This document shows, piece by piece, positions 22,970 to 34,099 of a stretch of DNA of 64,000 nucleotides. Source of the stretch: Entamoeba invadens IP1 (lineage: Eukaryota; Evosea; Mastigamoebida; Endamoebidae); NCBI RefSeq assembly GCF_000330505.1, contig NW_004440383.1:304317-368316 (forward strand). Reading direction: 5' to 3'. A program made the position numbers and the translations under genes. Numbering within the stretch: the stretch's first letter is position 1; the number at the start of each line of letters is the position of its first letter. The notes beneath the pieces were generated by a model that was not told the origin of the DNA, did no database searches, and worked only from the letters and a program-made list of their open reading frames with translations.

Positions 22970-24907
22970 TCATAACTCGATGGGATCTTCTTTGTTTTCT
23001 TCAACTGATTTCTCGGTGTCATTTTTCTTGACATTTTCAGAAAGCATGACACTCTTCTCAACTGCCACTAACTCACTAGAATTTTCATTTATTTCTTCCA
23101 TTTCAATTTCAGTTTCATTTGTCCCATCATCAGATGTTATTCTTTCATTCTTGTAATTGTTCCTATCGAACCTTTTGATAAGAAAAAGAGTCACTACGTA
23201 GAGTAGAAGCAATATGATTGCGTGCCCAATTAAACCTGCAATCAAAGGCTTTTCTTCTTCAATTAAGTTGTAACACGCATTTACTTTCAATTGTTTCGCA
23301 AGTGAATTGACATTGTCACAACTCAACATGGGGAGCACCTTTTCGCTGATGATATAAACAACATCAGCAAGAATGGTTGAGACATCAACCAACAGTTCGA
23401 TTGTCGCAGAAGTTGACTTTAAAGGATCAACACAGTTGTTCATACACCATTTGACTGAATAATTTCCTTTCCAATCGCAGACAATATTCGTCTGTGTAAA
23501 ATCATGTAAATTGGCGACTCCCCAAACACTATTTTCACACCTTACTGTATCAAAGTTGTTATTCGTTTTCTTCAAAAAGTAGAATTTGAAATTTGAAATT
23601 GAGATGTTATTGAGTGTCTTAATCACATCACTGATTGTTGCAGTCTCGTACCCTGGGAGTGGCGGACAATTCACAAAACTTTCCATATTTGCTGTTTTAT
23701 TCACTTTTTTGACACACAATGTGTTGTTCAATACACCAGTACATTTGTTATAATTTTCGCCATCAAATCGCGTTATTTTAGTTGAATTTTGGATACCCTC
23801 TATACATATCTGATTATACATCTCCAATGTGTCTTTTACAATAACCTTTTGTACTCGTTGAATTTCATCAAACAGTTTGTCCAGTTCCGAGTTTTGACAA
23901 TCACTAAAGATGTTGATTAGGTTGTCTAAGAAGTTAAGTTCAGTCTTATTCGTGTTCACCGTCTTGTTGTATTCGTTTATTGAGAATACGCACAAGTCTG
24001 AAACTAAAGTCACTGCGGGGTACTCTACTGCAACGTACGACATTGAAATACACGCAAAAATAACAGCAAATGGAAAAATGACAGCCACAAAGAAGTGTAA
24101 TCGAAAAAACGCGCCAAAGAAGTACAAGAAGAGTGGTACTACTGTTATAATTAAAGTAAAGTCCACTATAATTTCTCTAAACGAAACCCCCCAATCAACA
24201 AATTTGTGGATGTGACTCACAAAAGTGTTAACACTATTAATGGTGTTATCAACTTTGCCAACAGCCTCAAGAGTCTCATTTAACACAGCGGGATCAAACG
24301 ACGTTATATTTTTAAATGGAGTTAAATCGATTCTATTTAATACTGAATAACACTCATGATACACATCTACAACATAATCAAATGAGTCAAAGAATATATG
24401 TGAAATGTTGTCAAGTGCAGCCCCAAACCCTTTATTGCCCACAACGCCAACTACCAAAAATGGAATAAGAAGTATTACAATAACAAGTGCCACTATCATG
24501 CCATTCAACCACGACCTCTTTTCATATGGCTTGGATGGCTTTGTACTACAACAAACACATTTAATATGACAACACGAATTACAACAACAATACACACACG
24601 AAGTGACAAATACCGTTATCACACCAATTACAATGGATATTATAATAAAACTGGATGGTATGACCATACTTTCTATATACGGCTTGTAAAAGCATTCTCG
24701 TTTAAGATCTCTCGATATGTCAAACCCATCATTTTCTTCACAAAAATTAAGAAACCCCTTTGCTTTGGATGCAGAAAAGAGCACCGGGTGGACAGAACGT
24801 TTTCTTGAAATATCGTCTTTGTTGTTAGAAGCATGTTTTGTTCCATTTTCCAAAGAAAAAACAGGACCACATAAGAGTAATACAATTACAGTTTGTACAT
24901 TAAACAT
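22970..24907 (-). CDS. Prominin-like five-span membrane protein
   Basis: A 645-aa protein with a signal peptide (MFNVQTVIVLLLCGPVFS). Predicted spans: one at about residues 80-105 running into a Cys cluster (CVYCCCNSCCHIKCVCC), a second near 133-157 (start MIVALVIVILLIPF), a third and fourth close together near 250-300, and a fifth near 560-585 (start GHAIILLLLYVVTLFLI). Two large loops with many Asn-x-Ser/Thr sites and cysteines lie between spans 2-3 and 4-5, and the C-terminus is acidic and cytosolic. Five spans, two glycosylated loops and a cysteine-rich stretch by span 1 match the prominin/CD133 plan, which marks membrane protrusions. The match is topological; sequence similarity was not measured. 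Confidence 0.7.
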   Translation of the reverse strand: MFNVQTVIVLLLCGPVFSLENGTKHASNNKDDISRKRSVHPVLFSASKAKGFLNFCEENDGFDISRDLKRECFYKPYIESMVIPSSFIIISIVIGVITVFVTSCVYCCCNSCCHIKCVCCSTKPSKPYEKRSWLNGMIVALVIVILLIPFLVVGVVGNKGFGAALDNISHIFFDSFDYVVDVYHECYSVLNRIDLTPFKNITSFDPAVLNETLEAVGKVDNTINSVNTFVSHIHKFVDWGVSFREIIVDFTLIITVVPLFLYFFGAFFRLHFFVAVIFPFAVIFACISMSYVAVEYPAVTLVSDLCVFSINEYNKTVNTNKTELNFLDNLINIFSDCQNSELDKLFDEIQRVQKVIVKDTLEMYNQICIEGIQNSTKITRFDGENYNKCTGVLNNTLCVKKVNKTANMESFVNCPPLPGYETATISDVIKTLNNISISNFKFYFLKKTNNNFDTVRCENSVWGVANLHDFTQTNIVCDWKGNYSVKWCMNNCVDPLKSTSATIELLVDVSTILADVVYIISEKVLPMLSCDNVNSLAKQLKVNACYNLIEEEKPLIAGLIGHAIILLLLYVVTLFLIKRFDRNNYKNERITSDDGTNETEIEMEEINENSSELVAVEKSVMLSENVKKNDTEKSVEENKEDPIEL

Positions 24908-25067
24908 AAATAAACTCCTTGTTTATTTTTAAATGTAGTTCTTATATTTCAATTATATTATTAATTATAATATATAGATTACTTTAAGAAACCCCTTGTT
25001 ATTTCCTTGAAAATATAAAACACAATACGTCTTGTTAAACATTCAATAGAACAAAAGCAAACACACA

Positions 25068-28000
25068 TTAATTAAAAACAATTTGATCCGAATACAAAGG
25101 TGGGCTTCTTGAAGACTCGCGTGAGTGTGTGGCAGAACTACTCGTTGAGCTGCTTGTCTCACTGGAGCTCCTATTATCATCCTCTTCTTCTCCCCCACTC
25201 TGTGATATCTTTCCTCCGTTTTTCAGTGTTAACGCGGGAAGACTCACAATGTCTTCTCCCCACGATTCAATTGCATTGATCACATTCATAAACGTCGGTC
25301 TATCCTCTGGTATTTGCGCCCAGCACTGATTCGTCAAATTCCAATAATTCGACGGGCAGGTTGGGGGTTGTTCGAGACGATTACCTTCAATGATGAATTG
25401 TGGAACCATCCAAGGCTTCTCAAATCGTTTATCCGTCTCTTCAAACACCTTCTTCTGTGTGTATGTCTCGTACATCATCACACCAAATGAATACACATCA
25501 CTTGGGAAACCGTACTCTCCGTTCCCTCTCAAACACTCGGGGCTCATGTAATTTGGTGTTCCAATACCAATCGTCAACTTTTTCCCCATCAGCGCAACCT
25601 CTGATATACACCGACTTGTACCAAAATCAGTCAGTTTGCTGCACACGTCCATTTTAGGGTTGAGTGAGAAGACCAATACATTCTCACTTTTAACATCTCT
25701 ATGGATGATGTTGTTTTTGTGTAAATAGGATAACGCCAGTGCAACATCTTCCATGACTTTCACTTTGAATAAGTACGACATCTCTTGGTGAAGATACACT
25801 TTGGTGAGTGATCCATACTCTGCAAATTCAGTTACAAGAGCAATCTCACCCTCCGTGTATATCGCTCCAATCAACTCAACAACACTGACATACCGCATCT
25901 GCAATAGCATTGACACTTCGTGATTAAACTCCTTTTCAAGTTCATCCGTCAAACTCCGCGACTTCATCTTCTTTATTGCAACAATACGGTCACGATATTT
26001 GCCTTTAAAAACTATACCAAATCCACCCTCACCTATCGCTGGTAGTACTGGCTTTAACTCAGTGTAATCCAATTTAACTGAAAGGTCAGTGTCAAGGTAT
26101 ATCGTCAATTTTGCAGTTTCTTTGACTTGTGCGCCCATATCCATTGCAACAATACCAATGTTTTCAATGATAGAAGCAGTGCACAATGGCTTCACATGGA
26201 AAACAATCGTTGCTGCTTTCTTTGGACCTAGCACGCCATTGTTTGGTTCAATCTCCAAATCAAAGCGGTGCGATGGGTCGGTATAGAACTCGAAGAAATA
26301 AGTTTTGTTAGTCATGTTCGCGATACTCAAAGTCTCTTCGTACACCTTATCAACAATTGCTTTACCCTTTTTGAGACCAAAGAAGAGCTCCCATTTATCA
26401 GTCTTCATTGGGAAATTTTTGTTATCAGAGCCAAGTAACAACATCTCCAAATCGGAATTCACTTTGAAGGGCTTCAATTTTTGGTCGACTTCATACACAT
26501 ACCGCCTTCGTTCTCTCCAAATGAGCAACCCGACTCCAACCAAAAATACAATAATGAGTACAACACCTAACACGGTGAGTGGTATGATGAGTTCGTACTT
26601 TGGTCGCGAACACGATAACATGTTTTGTTCTAAAGAATACCCTCCTTTACACTTGGAGCAGACATCATAACTACACTTTGCACAATTTGGCAAATCACTA
26701 CATGGATAACACTCCCCATTCTTGGCATAGAGATCCTTTGTTGGACACGACAAACAATTAATGGAGTTTGTGCTTTCAATGTATTGACACGACCCACATC
26801 GCTCCGGACAAACACTACACTTATAAGTTGTGGGTTCGGTAGAGTTGATGTAATACCCTTCATTACATGTCACACATCCATTTATTCCAGCCTCACAAGT
26901 CATATTAATCTCACTTTGGGGATGACACAACTTCCACCCAAGTTCTTTCCAATTTAAAGGTCTGTAATAAAGCACTTGGCATGTTGTACATTCAGTGCTT
27001 ACTTCGCACGATCCACACGACTTATCGCATTTCACACATTCTTGGTCGTCATTCTTGTCAGATCCACCATTCAAAAAATAGCCATCAGTACACAACACAC
27101 AAAACCCCATTTCCGTGTCAACACAATACGACTGTTTCTCAACACAGTCACGAAGTTGGACCCCATCGACAACCATCTTTTTCAGCACATATCCGTCGAC
27201 GCATGATGTGCAATTTCTGCTGTTATAAACACACCGATTACAATGCTCGGAACATATCTCACAGGTTGTCCCATCTTTTGGAATGTAATATCCCGTCAAA
27301 TCGGTACCCATAGACAACACATCAACACACTCCAAGCACCCCTTTAAATCAGAGGAAACACAATTTGAATCTTTTCTTTCACAAATGCCATCATTATTAA
27401 AATAATAGCCACTTGCACATGACAAACAATTATTTGGATCTTGTGTGCACGAGAAACACGCTTCTGAACATCTTTGGCACGTCATATTAACATCAAAGTA
27501 GTAAGTGTCCTCGCAATCGAGGCACCCGGAGTCCGAGTATCCAACTTTGCAGTGTGCATCAGCAAGGCTTATACAATGTCCTTGGACTTTGACGTATCCA
27601 GGGTGACATATGGTACACCCAGATATGATATTGACTTCGTCGTGATAACACACCCAACAATTGGTTTCAAGAACAGAGCAGTCTTGACACCTCCCTCGTT
27701 GTCTATAAAACCCGTAGAAACAAACATCACAGTAATCTATCGAGGTTAACGCAGTCTGACATTTTTGTATTTTGTTACAAAACGCTTGTTGTGTGTAATA
27801 CCCCGGATAGCATTGTTGGCACAAAGACGATGAACAGTATTTGCAATTGGGTTGGCACGGCAAACACACGGATTTTGATGGTTCAAAGTATGTTGCTTCT
27901 GGACAAAGTCCGCAATCCATGTTGACTGTTTCATCCATGCAATTAATACATGAAGACCTGTTCGAAGAGACTGTGTATGTGATGTTGTTTATAGTTTCAC

Positions 28001-28307
28001 ATGAAAAGCAGGTGGTCGCGTTACACAACAAACAATGATCCGGGCACACCACACATGAACCTTCCGACAAGAAGTATCCAGCTTTACACTCAAGACATAC
28101 ATTCGAGTTATGGGAATCTTTCTCTAAGCAGTTCACCAAGTCGGTGTTTACAAAGCACTTTACAAGAGGCACTGTTGACGTCGAGTTGACAATTTGGAGT
28201 TGGCAGTTATCTGGACATTCAACGCATATGTTTTGGTCCTCTTTTTTGCAGGCGCACTCTTCTGATAAAGCCAAATATACAAACAAAATAAGGAAAAGGA
28301 GTTGCAT
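25068..28307 (-). CDS. Transmembrane kinase (TMK), full length, single exon
   Basis: A 1,079-aa protein starting at 28307 with a signal peptide (MQLLFLILFVYLALSEE). Residues about 18-575 are furin-like CXXC repeats (for example CVVCPDHC, CSVCPERCGSC). One membrane helix lies near 580-605, then a juxtamembrane beta domain with EPNNGVLGP and a following PLCTA, then a kinase domain (about 755-1025) with GEGGFGIVFKG, VAIKKM, HRDVKSENVL, TDFGTS and GTPNYMSPEC, all intact. The last 50 residues are Ser-rich and acidic. Family TMKs are cell-surface receptors linked to phagocytosis and nutrient responses in E. histolytica; the ligand here is unknown. The ectodomain is closely related to that of the kinase-less protein at 40976-42817. 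Confidence 0.93.
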   Translation of the reverse strand: MQLLFLILFVYLALSEECACKKEDQNICVECPDNCQLQIVNSTSTVPLVKCFVNTDLVNCLEKDSHNSNVCLECKAGYFLSEGSCVVCPDHCLLCNATTCFSCETINNITYTVSSNRSSCINCMDETVNMDCGLCPEATYFEPSKSVCLPCQPNCKYCSSSLCQQCYPGYYTQQAFCNKIQKCQTALTSIDYCDVCFYGFYRQRGRCQDCSVLETNCWVCYHDEVNIISGCTICHPGYVKVQGHCISLADAHCKVGYSDSGCLDCEDTYYFDVNMTCQRCSEACFSCTQDPNNCLSCASGYYFNNDGICERKDSNCVSSDLKGCLECVDVLSMGTDLTGYYIPKDGTTCEICSEHCNRCVYNSRNCTSCVDGYVLKKMVVDGVQLRDCVEKQSYCVDTEMGFCVLCTDGYFLNGGSDKNDDQECVKCDKSCGSCEVSTECTTCQVLYYRPLNWKELGWKLCHPQSEINMTCEAGINGCVTCNEGYYINSTEPTTYKCSVCPERCGSCQYIESTNSINCLSCPTKDLYAKNGECYPCSDLPNCAKCSYDVCSKCKGGYSLEQNMLSCSRPKYELIIPLTVLGVVLIIVFLVGVGLLIWRERRRYVYEVDQKLKPFKVNSDLEMLLLGSDNKNFPMKTDKWELFFGLKKGKAIVDKVYEETLSIANMTNKTYFFEFYTDPSHRFDLEIEPNNGVLGPKKAATIVFHVKPLCTASIIENIGIVAMDMGAQVKETAKLTIYLDTDLSVKLDYTELKPVLPAIGEGGFGIVFKGKYRDRIVAIKKMKSRSLTDELEKEFNHEVSMLLQMRYVSVVELIGAIYTEGEIALVTEFAEYGSLTKVYLHQEMSYLFKVKVMEDVALALSYLHKNNIIHRDVKSENVLVFSLNPKMDVCSKLTDFGTSRCISEVALMGKKLTIGIGTPNYMSPECLRGNGEYGFPSDVYSFGVMMYETYTQKKVFEETDKRFEKPWMVPQFIIEGNRLEQPPTCPSNYWNLTNQCWAQIPEDRPTFMNVINAIESWGEDIVSLPALTLKNGGKISQSGGEEEDDNRSSSETSSSTSSSATHSRESSRSPPLYSDQIVFN

Positions 28308-28674
28308 TTGAAATGCTTGTGTTGTTTGTTTTTTACAACTTCGAGGGGTTATTTTTTATTAAGATCCCATAAGGTTAAATACTTCTATACAATCGGGCAT
28401 TTAATTGAAGTTCTATGGTTTTTCTTAATAGTATTTTATAGTATTTTTCAATAAGTTTACTATTTTTTTTGTGTTTTTATTGGGTACTTTATTATTCGAA
28501 ATAAATCAATTGTCCTTTTTAATTAATTATTTTTTTATAGATTATTTAACTATCAAATCCATGTAGTATTTATTAATTACATTAGTAATTGATTTAATTT
28601 TTTATTAATATAAATAGAACAGGTGTTAAACACAATAATGACCTAAACAACATGACTTGTTAAAGACTTAAAAA
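28308..28674. other. Intergenic
   Basis: AT-rich spacer of 367 bp holding the TMK promoter and the 3' end of the acyl-CoA synthetase gene. Nothing else was recognised. Confidence 0.55.
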
Positions 28675-30901
28675 TTAATTGCTTTTCCTTAACTCGTCGA
28701 GGATATTTTTGTAATGCTTTTTGACAATAACGCGCTTGGTCTTGAATGATGGAGTCAACATCCCATTTTCCTCGGTGAAGGGGTCCATTTCAATATAAAT
28801 ATTTTTCACCCACTTCATATCCTTTTGCGCCTTGACTCCTCACATATTCCTCAACATTTTTCAAAATAAGACTTTTCCCTTTTGTGTTTGCAATGTCTTT
28901 CAAGAGTTGCACATCCATTCCATCAGAAATTCCATTGATTTTTCCTTCTAAAAATGCTTCAAGTTCCTTCTTCTTTGCTACTAATATACCAACAAGGAAG
29001 GAATCAGTACTTTCGCCATAAACAAACATTTGTTCGATGAATGGGTGCGAGGCGTACATTCTTTCGAGAGGTTCTGTGGCAACGTACTCTCCTTGTGACA
29101 GCTTAAACATATTCTTTCTTCGGTCAATAATACTCATCGTCCCGTCTCCATTGATTCTTCCAATGTCTCCTGTTTTGAACCACCCGTCTTCTGTAAATGC
29201 TTCTTTAGTGCTTACATCATCGTGGAAATATCCTTTGAAGATAAACTCACCTTTGATTTCAATCTCTCCTGTAGGTGGGTTGTCACTGACAAAATACCCC
29301 AATTCCTCTGCATTAGACAATCGAAAAGTAGCGCCTGGACATGGTCTTCCAGTGCTCATTATTTTTGGATTTAATAAACCTGGGATGGTTCCAATACACC
29401 CTCCAAATGTCTCAGTGGAGCCATATCCATTACATATGATGACGTCAAAACACACTCGCATCCAGTCATACACTTCACGAGACAATGGCGCACTCCCATT
29501 ACATACTAATTGTATCCGACCTCCTAATAACGCTTTAATTGTACCAAATACCCAGTAATCCCAGTCAACCATGTTTGTAGTGTTCGTATCAACTGCCCAA
29601 TTTTTGAAGTAGTATGCGGTGTTATACATCGTTTGAACCACATACGACTTCTTCTTAATTTCACTATTGAAAACGTCGTATAATTTTTGAAGTACACGAG
29701 GGACGACAATCAAAAACGTTGGTGACGCCATTTTCACTTCTTCCGGGAAGTAACGCACATTTCCACTATTCATGTAAACCCACCCACCTGTGCATAAAAA
29801 TGTCAAATCAATTTGATGTTCGTAGACATGTGATAATGGTAAGAACGAAAGTGTGATTTGTCCTCTTGTCATGAACTGGGCGTGAAACGGAGCTGAAAAA
29901 CAGAAACAGCACATTGCGTTAGTGATAGTCCAATGGGTGTGAATCGCGCCTTTAGGAACACCAGAAGTGCCACTTGTGAAGAAAATGGAACATGTGTCTG
30001 TTTTATTGGGGAGGTTTGGTGGTTCAATTTGGCGTCTTCCTTCTTCGCGTAGTTCATTTAAAGTGAAGTCGACACTCTCGTTTTTGACATCATCAAAACA
30101 GACACTTGTGAACGTGCGATGCGATTTTAAGTCTTGAACTCTGTCTAGAACTTCGTCACTACAAAACACGTAAGAGCATTCCGCAGTATCGATAACATGA
30201 CAAAGTTGTTCAGTTGTTAAAGTCGAGTAAAGTGGGACTAAAATGATTCCTTGACGATGGAATGCAAATTCGGTGAGTATCCACTCGTATCTATTAGTCG
30301 AAAAGACAGCAGCTGTTGCGCCTTTTTTAATATTCAACTTACGAACAATTCCACTTGCTATTTCTTCCACTATAGTTAAACATTCTTTTGCTTTCAAGTT
30401 GATGAAGTCTCCTTTTGGCACGTGTTTCTCGTCTTTTTTTCTATAAGACAAACAGAACTAAAACGTTAATTTGTGTTAAAGTTATTAAAAATAAATTCAT
30501 TTAAACATCATTTGTTTTTAATAATTCAAATTAGTAATTACAACGAGTTTTGAAAAATATCTTTGTTATTCAATTTATTATTATAATTATTATAATACAA
30601 CAGATTTTTCTGTGGCGTTCTCGTTAGACATAAATAATTAACAACATACCTCTTCAGGCCACAAATCGCACCGTCTCTTAAACATTTCAAAAAGAGTCAT
30701 TTTTGTCATTTCCTCTTTCGAGAAAAAGGAGTTCATGTTCCAGTATTGTAATTGGCAATCCATGTAGACGTGTTTATCGTCCTTGTGGATATATGGAAAA
30801 GGTCCCTTTATATCGTCGAAGTCTGGGCGTATTAATGTGTGTGGTATATCTTGTTGGGCAGTCGTGTTTTCTTCGACTTGAATGCTATGAAGCTCGTTCA
30901 T
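28675..30901 (-). CDS. Long-chain acyl-CoA synthetase, two exons, one frameshift
   Basis: It activates fatty acids to acyl-CoA with ATP. Exon 1 is 30901-30650 (84 codons, ending WPEE). The intron is 30649-30458 (192 nt, GTATGT...TTTTAG), and exon 2 starts at 30457 with a segment reading FCLSYRKK, which fits the family's LGYR region. Motifs: the AMP-binding P-loop (FFTSGTSGVPKGAIHTH), LPLSHVYE, NGYGSTETFGG, TGDIGRINGDG and DRRKNMFKLSQGEYV. The open frame stops at 28790, but family-like C-terminal sequence (LTPSFKTKR, then KKHYKNILDEL) continues in another frame to a stop at 28675. One extra base near 28850 (within GTGAGGAGTC on the gene strand) explains this. It may be a sequencing error or a recent mutation. 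There is no signal peptide. Confidence 0.88.
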
Positions 30902-31426
30902 ATTCTTGATTTTAAAGTTTCATTTTAACTTGAATCAGAATTTGGAGGTACAAACACCAAATTGAACTTTTGAAGTTTTTTCAATTGATTCCTTTCTATT
31001 TATCAAAATAGTGGGAAGTTTGTATCAATTATTTTTATCCAAAATAGGTGTTAAAAACGCTTTTAAAGCCCAAATAAAACTTTCGTAATTTTATCGGCAA
31101 CTAATTTATTTTTCTTCTATATTTCAGAAAATTCATAAATCGATATACCAACAATTATATTAAAATAAACAACAGCAGTCGCGTGTTTTCAACAAAGAAA
31201 AAGCAAAAAAGTACTCGAAATTTTTAGTAAAACAACTATATAAATACTATTTATTTGCACCTTTCAAAAATTCGTCATTTCAAGCAGAAGTGATGAATTT
31301 GCTGTTATGTCTCTCTGCTGTTGTCGTCTTAACTTTTTGACGATAACAAAGGTATACACTTTTTGTAAAATTGTGCACAACACAAAAAATGAACAATGAA
31401 AAATGATTAGAACACAAGTAAAGCAG
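30902..31426. other. Intergenic
   Basis: AT-rich 525-bp spacer between two minus-strand genes: the promoter of the acyl-CoA synthetase and the 3' flank of the Bro1 gene. Short open frames here look like chance. Confidence 0.55.
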
Positions 31427-34099
31427 TTAAAAGATGCTTCCACCAAATGGAGAGTATGGGAATTGTGCTGGCATCCCATATTGTGGCGCTGCACCTCCGT
31501 AAGGCATAACTGGTGGGACCATCCCAAATGGAGTTTGTTGAGGTGGTGCTTGCACAAAAGGTTGTTGCTGTGCATATGGTTGATACCCAGGCGCATTCAC
31601 AAAGGTCCCAGGCGTGGCCCCGTATTGTTGGAACCCCTGACCTCCATAAGGTTGAGAATAGTTAGCGTTTGTGTTAGTAGGCATTCCATAAGGTTGGTTG
31701 AATGGGTTATTTGATTGTGTTGAGTTAGACATTGGATATTGTGTTGGATATTGAGTATTTCCATAAGAAGTGGTGTTTGATGATGGGTATTGTGTAGGAT
31801 AGTCATTTTGTGTACATGAAGTTGGATATTGAGTTGGGTATTCCATATTTGTGTTAGTTGTCGATGTTGTCTGACTTGTTGGGTAATTAGACGGGTATTC
31901 CTGTTTTGTTGTTTGTCCTCTAAGATTTGTATTTTGGTAATTTGTAGTTTGTGATGGTTCATGATAAGGTTGTGTTGTAGTGTTAATTCTGCTCATGATA
32001 TTCTTATTTCTCTCAATTTCGATTTTCCTTTCTTCCTCTTCCATCTGAGCACACTCCTCTTCTCTCCTCTTCTTTTCAACACTTGCTCTTTCAGTCATTT
32101 CTGCAGCCTCTTTTGTTCGGATGTCCACGTACTTTTTCACTTCTTTCCTGAGCTCTTCCAAGTCTTCTTCAACACTTTCCATCATCACAATTTTCTCAAC
32201 CGCTTTACTTGCGACATTAATATAACTTTCACCACTACTTTGATATCCTTGGCAGACAGTACCTCGTGTATCCAGCAATGAAGATGTGTGTTCGTTGATT
32301 TCGTTATTAAGTCCACTGATTTGTCCGATCAACTCACTTTGTGCGTTCAATGAATTTTGGATTTCCTGTGTGAGTGGAGCGAATTCTTTGATCAAGTCGT
32401 CCACGTACTCATTCTTGTCTTTAGCTATTTTCATCCCTTCCAAAAGAGTTTTTTGGTGTCTTCCCTGCAACTCAATGACTGCATTCACCGCCATCTCTCT
32501 CATCACTTTCAGTTCATTCCATTTGTCAAACAATTCGGTCATTTTCCCGACCATATCTTTCAGCATATCTCCTCCACTTTTGGGGATGTTTTTAATCAAC
32601 ACATCTTCCCCTTGCAATATCATTTCAACCTCCGTTTTAGTTTTCAATATGGTGCTCTTACCCTCTCCATAAAGCCATTTTCCATCTTCGCATGCGCGCT
32701 TTATCCCATTGATTTTCAAAATGATGTCTTTAGTTGCCTCTGCTGAAGTTAATCTCCTCCACAAATCGCCAAATTCGTTCTTTTTCTTCATATCTTCTTC
32801 ACTCTCTACTCTCAAAGACTCTTCGATATCTTCAATACCATTTTTAACACATTTAATCTTTTCGTTGCATTGATCTAACATCTTGAGAGTGTCTTCCGGC
32901 TTGTTCACACTTCTCAATTTCGAAATCACTATTTTTAGGGAGTTTGGAATGCCATTAATCCCTTCCACTTTATTCTCAAGTTCTCTTAAATTGATGCTTT
33001 GTATCACTGCATCTCCTTGTGCTGTAAATTGTGGTATCATCGTTTTAGTGTCGCCAACTATCTTCCCCGAATTCGTTTGATATCGAGTCATGGCGCCACG
33101 AAGTGCAAAAGGCACAATCGATTTAAAGGGACTCTCTGATACACTGAGTTCATAGGCAATGTCATTCACACATATCCTCGACTTGATTTCTGGCGGTATT
33201 TGTGGGATTGGATTCATGTAAATGTCTTCGTTGTCCTTTTCGAGTGTGTAATACTTGTCTTTAACTTGTTTCACCAAGTCGTCTATCGGTAGAGTGGTTT
33301 CCTTAATGCAACGGACTGCTTCATTATATTGAGACATTGCCTTTCCATACTCCAATTCTTCTTCACACACCAACCCAGCAGCTACTCTCGCCAAAAACAG
33401 GGAATATAAATATACACTTTTCGCACCATTTCTAAGCAACTCAACAGCACCGCCCGCAATTTTCTCTCTCAGAACCACACTCGAATTTGCAGCAACCGCC
33501 TTTGCGTAAAAAGATAATTGCGCACACCCACGAGCCAATATCTGGAAAAGTCTGGCATCGTCCGCTTGTTTCTTCAGTCCGGATTTATCTGCCAATTCAA
33601 TACACGTTGTGAATATGCCGGCCGCAGTTGTGAATTGTGTAATTGATTCACCTACGGTGTTTTGTGAAGTGGCAAGAGAAGAAGCAGCTCGAAATGTGAG
33701 GACGCCGGCGTTGTGTAATATATGAACGCGTTCAAATACAATAGAGGAAGAGTGTTGCTCATCCATAACAATTTCAGTGGCGTTGTATGAGAGTGAAGCA
33801 AGCAGTCCAGTTTTAGGCCTTATCGTTGGTATCTGCCACTTAAATTCAACATTGGCTGTCCCTTCATTTAACGCGCGCGACAAGTGTGTGAGTAAGCTGT
33901 CGTACTCTAAGAGTGATGTAATAGTTGCACTGTTTTGACCTTCACACATCTTGTGGAGCTGAGACATTCTGTCAATGGCTTGGAGTGCGGTGGTATCACC
34001 TCGGCTCTGTTTGATTAGCGCCTTAATAGCCTGTATATCAACTTGTGATGCAGTGTATAGGTCTCCTTGGTACAATATCGGAATTGTTGTTACCTTCAT
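31427..34099 (-). CDS. Bro1-domain protein (ALIX/EhADH-like)
   Basis: An 890-aa protein. Residues about 1-370 form a Bro1 domain (starting MKVTTIPILYQGDLYTASQ, with the typical helical SLSYNATEIVMDEQHSSSI region), which in this family binds ESCRT-III subunits on endosomes. Residues about 380-690 are coiled-coil-rich, like the V domain of ALIX. The C-terminal 190 residues are low-complexity, rich in Tyr, Pro, Gln, Thr and Asn, with repeated YPTQYP-type units and a final PYG/PFG-rich stretch, comparable to the proline-rich tail of ALIX. Its start faces the arrestin-like gene at 34799. The function is probably multivesicular-body sorting or phagocytosis; the Bro1 call is by motif and layout. Confidence 0.85.
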   Translation of the reverse strand: MKVTTIPILYQGDLYTASQVDIQAIKALIKQSRGDTTALQAIDRMSQLHKMCEGQNSATITSLLEYDSLLTHLSRALNEGTANVEFKWQIPTIRPKTGLLASLSYNATEIVMDEQHSSSIVFERVHILHNAGVLTFRAASSLATSQNTVGESITQFTTAAGIFTTCIELADKSGLKKQADDARLFQILARGCAQLSFYAKAVAANSSVVLREKIAGGAVELLRNGAKSVYLYSLFLARVAAGLVCEEELEYGKAMSQYNEAVRCIKETTLPIDDLVKQVKDKYYTLEKDNEDIYMNPIPQIPPEIKSRICVNDIAYELSVSESPFKSIVPFALRGAMTRYQTNSGKIVGDTKTMIPQFTAQGDAVIQSINLRELENKVEGINGIPNSLKIVISKLRSVNKPEDTLKMLDQCNEKIKCVKNGIEDIEESLRVESEEDMKKKNEFGDLWRRLTSAEATKDIILKINGIKRACEDGKWLYGEGKSTILKTKTEVEMILQGEDVLIKNIPKSGGDMLKDMVGKMTELFDKWNELKVMREMAVNAVIELQGRHQKTLLEGMKIAKDKNEYVDDLIKEFAPLTQEIQNSLNAQSELIGQISGLNNEINEHTSSLLDTRGTVCQGYQSSGESYINVASKAVEKIVMMESVEEDLEELRKEVKKYVDIRTKEAAEMTERASVEKKRREEECAQMEEEERKIEIERNKNIMSRINTTTQPYHEPSQTTNYQNTNLRGQTTKQEYPSNYPTSQTTSTTNTNMEYPTQYPTSCTQNDYPTQYPSSNTTSYGNTQYPTQYPMSNSTQSNNPFNQPYGMPTNTNANYSQPYGGQGFQQYGATPGTFVNAPGYQPYAQQQPFVQAPPQQTPFGMVPPVMPYGGAAPQYGMPAQFPYSPFGGSIF

